Assembly (NCBI GenBank): GCA_027924585.1
Contig: BSBM01000059.1
Span: forward strand, 5,952,001 to 6,016,000
DNA: 64,000 nucleotides
Direction: 5' to 3'
Source of the DNA: Larix kaempferi
Lineage: Eukaryota > Streptophyta > Pinopsida > Pinales > Pinaceae
Positions 59,401-64,000 of the stretch are shown here, piece after piece. The notes below the pieces were generated by a model. That model did not search any database, had not been told where the DNA came from, and saw only the letters and a list, made by a program, of their open reading frames with translations. Each line of letters begins with the position of its first letter. The stretch's first letter is position 1. The translations under genes and the position numbers were made by a program.

Positions 59401-61338
59401 GTAGAAAATCACCTTAAGTAGTGTTGATGTTGGTTTCGAGCTCTACATTCATTTTGTTTATTGGTTTTTCCATTCTTTCAGTGATCCCGGTTATGCTGCT
59501 ATAAACATTAACAAGAACAAGGAAGGCTCGAAACCACCATCAACACTGTTCAAGGTGGGTTTCTTCATTTTCTCCTGTGTAGGGTGTTGTTTGTAGTCGT
59601 TGCATCACATAGACTGCAGTAATGAGACCGATGACTCAACATCTCCCACATTTTTCCTCTTTCCATCCTCTATTATCCCTTGTATCACCTCGTCTCACTT
59701 GTATATACTAGCTTGTGAAGGCTAGTATATCTGGAACGTAGATATTAGCAATATTTCTCTACGAGAAACTGATTGTGACACCACCTCCTACAAAAAATAA
59801 ACAAGCAGGCGAATGCGAGGATCAATGAAAGAATGGCAAATCGCAGAAGAGAAATGAGTGTCGAGCTCGTTTAAACCATGATGATAAGAGCAATGATCTC
59901 CCAACCATAGACAAAGTTATTTGTCTCCCCTGAGCTCAGACCTTCAAATAGAGAATGATGTATATCTGGATAGTAGTAGCGCAAACCCTAGAAAACAAGG
60001 GAGAAACTTCTCCAATAGTGGAGAACCCCAAAAAATCAGTCCCTTAACTGAAGTAGCGAACCACTCTTGGCTACAACGAACTTGCTTGAGTGAATGACGA
60101 AATGAGAGGCCGAACTCTCTATTTATACACATCAAAGGGTGACTTTTTTCCTGACCGGGTTGACCTAACTTTCCCTAACGGCGCCGACCTGACTGGTGCA
60201 GTTCTGCCCATTGTATGGGGCAAATTGCCCACTGCTTTGGGGCAATTTACCCACTGGTCCGACTTGTCTTGGGGAAATACAGAAAATTACATTTAATAAA
60301 TCTTTTCTTTGTGATTTCACCCCTAGGATTACATTGAGTGTTTTACATGATCGAATACATTGACATCTTTTCCCATAGGAGGTATCTTAACAAGATGAAA
60401 TGCAATAAGAATAACTTCCGAGGTTGTACCGTTTCGAACACTCCCTCTCAAAAGGGAAGGTATTCTTCGAATATTGTATTCTAATCTTATTCTTTATTTG
60501 GTCGACCTATGAAGTGATGCCCCATGCAGCTACTACCCCAACACTGCCTCTTGGCCATGGAGGTATCGTCAGCATGATCATACCGAAACACATCTCGATA
60601 TCATAAGTACATCACAGTTATCTCTAACCTCTCTATACCATAAGGAAGGTCTTCCAACACAATCACAGTTAGTCGAGAGGTGTCAACAAATCGATCTTCG
60701 TGCATCTGCTCAATCCAGTCCATTGTGAAACATGCACTAGCTCGACGACTCTGCCCTCTCCATAGGTGAGTCACTCGTGCATCAGCTCAAGAACTCTGCA
60801 CAGTCCATCGTAGAATCTATCATGCATCAATACAATGTGCTCAGCTCAACCCAATCCATCGAGTGCCTACATCATCAACACTCCCTCTTAGCTAAAGAGG
60901 TATCATCACGTCGGAACACATCTTGTTATCATAAGAGGGTCCATTCCAGCACAGGCATACACTCAACAAAGAAGAACGTTCCCCAAATGAACCATCCACA
61001 AATAAGCATGTTCCACAATGGCACACGCTCCACAGAGGAGTACGTTCCAGAAATGAACCATCCCACAAAGGGACCATATCATCTTTCTAAAGAAGATATA
61101 TGATCTACCTGATGAACTTGGTCATTCTAGACCACAGAGGATTACTTCCGCAAGCACTTTATCTGTGGAAGGTGGCAATGAGGGGGGAAATCTTTGAAGA
61201 AGAGAAGTGAGATGAGGTGATACGAATGACAATAGAGGGCGGAAAGGGGAAAAATGCCGGAGATGTTGAGTCATCGATCCCATGACTACAGTCTATGCGA
61301 TGAAACAACTACGAACAACGCCCTACACGAGAGAAAAT
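59401..61338. repeat. Array monomer 17 (type B)
   Basis: 1,938 bp. Carries the same private variants as monomer 15, exactly one dimer (3,860 bp) away. Inverted-repeat arms at about 59267-59443 and 59525-59700. Confidence 0.92.
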
Positions 61339-64000
61339 GTAGAAAATCACCTTAAATAGTGTTGATATTGGTTTCGAGCTCCACACTCATTTTGTTATGT
61401 GCTTTTCCATTCTTTTAGCGATGCTAGTTATGCTGCTATAAACATTAACAAGCTCAACGAAGGCTCGAAACCACCATCAACACTGTTCAAGGTGAGTCTC
61501 TTCATTTTCTCCTGTGTGGGGTGTTGTTCGTAGTCGTTGGATCACATAGACTGCAGTAATGAGATCGATGACCCAACATATCCCACATTTTTCCTCTTTC
61601 CATCCTCTATTGTCCCCGGTATCATCTCGTCTCGGTTGTATATACTAGCCTGTGAAGGCTAGTATATCTGGAATATAGATTTTAGCAATATTTCTCTACG
61701 CGAAACTGATTGTATATACTAGCTTGTGAAGGCTAGTATATCTGGAACGTAGATATTAGCAATATTTCTCTACGAGAAACTGATTGTGACACCACCTCCT
61801 ACAAAAAATAAACAAGCAGGTGAATGCGAGGATCAATGAAAGAATGGCAAATCGCAGAAAAGAAATGAGTGTCGAGCTCGTTTAAACCATGATGATAAGA
61901 GCAATCATCTCCCAACCATAGACAAAGTTATTTGTCTCCCCTGAGCTCAGACCTTCAAATAGAGAATGATGTATATCCGGATAGTAGTTGCGCAAACCCT
62001 AGAAAACAAGGGAGAAACTTCTCCAATAGTGGAGAACCCCAAAAAATCAGTCCCTTAACTGAAGTAGCGAACCACTCTTGGCTACAACGAACTTGCTTGA
62101 GTGAATGACGAAATGAGAGGCCGAACTCTCTATTTATACACATCAAAGGGTGACTTTTTTCCTGACCGGGTTGACCTAACTTTCCCTAACGGCGCCGACC
62201 TGACTGGTGCAGTTCTGCCCATTGTATGGGGCAAATTGCCCACTGCTTTGGGGCAATTTACCCACTGGTCCGACTTGTCTTGGGGAAATACAGAAAATTA
62301 CATTTAATAAATCTTTTCTTTGTGATTTCACCCCTAGGATTACATTGAGTGTTTTACATGATCGAATACATTGACATCTTTTCCCACAGGAGGTATCTTA
62401 ACAAGATGAAATGCAATAAGAATAACTTCCGAGGTTGTACCGTTTCGAACACTCCCTCTCAAAAGGGAAGGTATTCTTCGAATATTGTATTCTAATCTTA
62501 TTCTTTATTTGGTCGACCTATGAAGTGATGCCCCATGCAGCTACTACCCCAACACTGCCTCTTGGCCATGGAGGTATCGTCAGCATGATCATACCGAAAC
62601 ACTGCCTCAAATAGAGAATGATGTATATCCGGATAGTAGTTGCGCAAACCCTAGAAAACAAGGGAGAAACTTCTCCAATAGTGGAGAACCCCAAAAAATC
62701 AGTCCCTTAACTGAAGTAGCGAACCACTCTTGGCTACAACGAACTTGCTTGAGTGAATGACGAAATGAGAGGCCGAACTCTCTATTTATACACATCAAAG
62801 GGTGACTTTTTTCCTGACCGGGTTGACCTAACTTTCCCTAACGGCGCCGACCTGACTGGTGCAGTTCTGCCCATTGTATGGGGCAAATTGCCCACTGCTT
62901 TGGGGCAATTTACCCACTGGTCCGACTTGTCTTGGGGAAATACAGAAAATTACATTTAATAAATCTTTTCTTTGTGATTTCACCCCTAGGATTACATTGA
63001 GTGTTTTACATGATCGAATACATTGACATCTTTTCCCATAGGAGGTATCTTAACAAGATGAAATGCAATAAGAATAACTTCCGAGGTTGTACCGTTTCGA
63101 ACACTCCCTCTCAAAAGGGAAGGTATTCTTCAAATATTGTATTCTAATCTTATTCTTTATTTGGTCGACCTATGAAGTGATGCCCCATGCAGCTACTACC
63201 CCAACACTGCCTCTTGGCCATGGAGGTATCGTCAGCATGATCATACCGAAACACATCTCGATATCATAAGTACATCACAGTTATCTCTAACCTCTCTATA
63301 CCATAAGGAAGGTCTTCCAACACAATCACAGTTAGTTGAGAGGTGTCAACAAATCGATCTTCGTGCATCTGCTCAATCCAGTCCATTGTGAAACATGCAC
63401 TAGCTCGACGACTCTGCCCTCTCCATAGGTGAGTCACTCGTGCATCAGCTCAAGAATTCTGCACAGTCCATCGTAGAATCTATCATGCATCAATACAATG
63501 TGCTCAGCTCAACCCAATCCATCGAGTGCCTACATCATCAACACTCCCTCTTAGCTAAAGAGGTATCATCACGTCGGAACACATCTTGTTATCATAAGAG
63601 GGTCCATTCCAGCACAGGCATACACTCAACAAAGAAGAACGTTCCCCAAATGAACCATCCACAAATAAGCATGTTCCACAATGGCACACGCTCCACAGAG
63701 GAGTACGTTCCAGAAATGAACCATCCCACAAAGGGACCATATCATCTTTTTAAAGAAGATATATGATCTACCTGATGAACTTGGTCATTCTAGACCACAG
63801 AGGATTACTTCCGCAAGCACTTTATCTGTGGAAGGTGGCAATGAGGGGGGAAATCTTTGAAGAAGAGAAGTGAGATGAGGTGATACGAATGACAATAGAG
63901 GGCGGAAAGGGGAAAAATGCCGGAGATGTTGAGTCATCGATCCCATGACTACAGTCTATGCGATGAAACAACTACGAACAACGCCCTACACGAGAGAAAA
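61339..64000. repeat. Array monomer 18 (rearranged A/B hybrid)
   Basis: Starts as type A with the monomer-12 private variants. It switches to type B at about 61712 within the short stem-loop (CTGATTGT followed by ATATACTAGCTTG), so most of an A monomer is missing. A 652-bp piece is then duplicated (61955-62606 repeated from 62607), joined at CACTGCCTC/AAATAGAG. The rest continues as type B to the window's end, where the next monomer would start within two or three bases. Confidence 0.9.
61955..63258. repeat. 652-bp tandem duplication inside monomer 18
   Basis: Sequence from AAATAGAGAATGATGTATAT at about 61956 to ATACCGAAACAC recurs with an offset of 652 bp. The two copies are virtually identical, differing at a few bases such as CCCACAGG/CCCATAGG, so the event is recent. 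It adds an extra TATA box and PPT-like signature to the monomer. Confidence 0.88.

Larger units (their letters stand above)
26303..64000. repeat. Dimeric higher-order repeat block, period about 3.86 kb
   Basis: Type A and type B monomers alternate without exception from 26303 to 61338, making seven dimers. After subtracting the two LTR insertions, same-type monomers are 3,850-3,860 bp apart, for example B starts at 35611, 39461, 43321, 51682, 55541 and 59401. Within a type, monomers differ at only scattered bases, while A and B differ far more from each other. This is the signature of amplification by unequal exchange in dimer steps, as in centromeric satellites, but with a much longer unit than usual. 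The array continues beyond the window. Confidence 0.92.

Noticed and set aside
20493-64000. CRISPR-like or prokaryotic repeat array
   Set aside because: Unit length, inverted repeats, plant transposons and TSDs exclude it.

Overview
The window is nuclear DNA of a seed plant with a large, transposon-rich genome. The plant signals are a Ty3-type primer-binding site for initiator tRNA-Met, a LINE with a plant-type RNase H domain, a CACTA-like terminus, and a decayed fragment of the plant HAD-phosphatase/riboflavin kinase gene. Very long LTRs and LTR promoters set in 'A(A/T)CCATTGGA'-type leaders suggest a gymnosperm, but that is a guess. I find no intact protein-coding gene in the 64 kb. Nearly all reading frames are short chance frames, or frames copied along with a tandem repeat.

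Left part (1-20487): old, nested repeats. In order these are a 146-bp tandem duplication (2255-2546), a degenerate short-motif array leading into an LTR-like R region (3270-3920), the 3' end of a LINE with a frameshifted RNase H domain (4022-4700), a 34-bp mini-array in alternating variants (4708-4874), a second LTR-like promoter (about 5880-6360), and a short non-autonomous Ty3-like element on the minus strand (7138-9668) with LTRs, PBS, PPT and a duplicated protease-like domain lacking the catalytic DTG. Further on come a polypyrimidine tract (10328-10546), a 4.5-kb solo LTR with a GGAAC target-site duplication (13749-18244), a tRNA-Val(UAC)-like sequence (19493-19564), and a G-rich 35-bp minisatellite ending in a CACTA-type terminus (19623-20487).

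Right part (20488-64000): a large tandem array of about 1.9-kb monomers that starts immediately at the CACTA terminus and runs off the window. The first three monomers are diverged. From 26303 onward two monomer types (A about 1.92 kb, B about 1.94 kb) alternate strictly, giving a dimeric higher-order repeat of about 3.86 kb with very little divergence after 33689. Each monomer holds a roughly 176-bp-arm inverted repeat around an exon-like 73-nt segment flanked by AG and GT, a second inverted pair interlocked with the first, a perfect 12-bp stem-loop, and on the minus strand a TATA box and a polypurine-tract/LTR-start signature. This suggests the monomer derives from an LTR retrotransposon that carries an inverted duplication of a gene piece.

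Two LTR elements later inserted into single monomers. One is a 3.56-kb solo-LTR-like element with TSD GACCT and a riboflavin-kinase gene fragment (28953-32511). The other is a second copy of the 4.5-kb solo LTR with TSD GGTAT (44824-49320). Array dynamics are visible directly: an ectopic conversion tract (43183-43338), private variants shared between monomers three dimers apart, and a local 652-bp duplication near the right edge.
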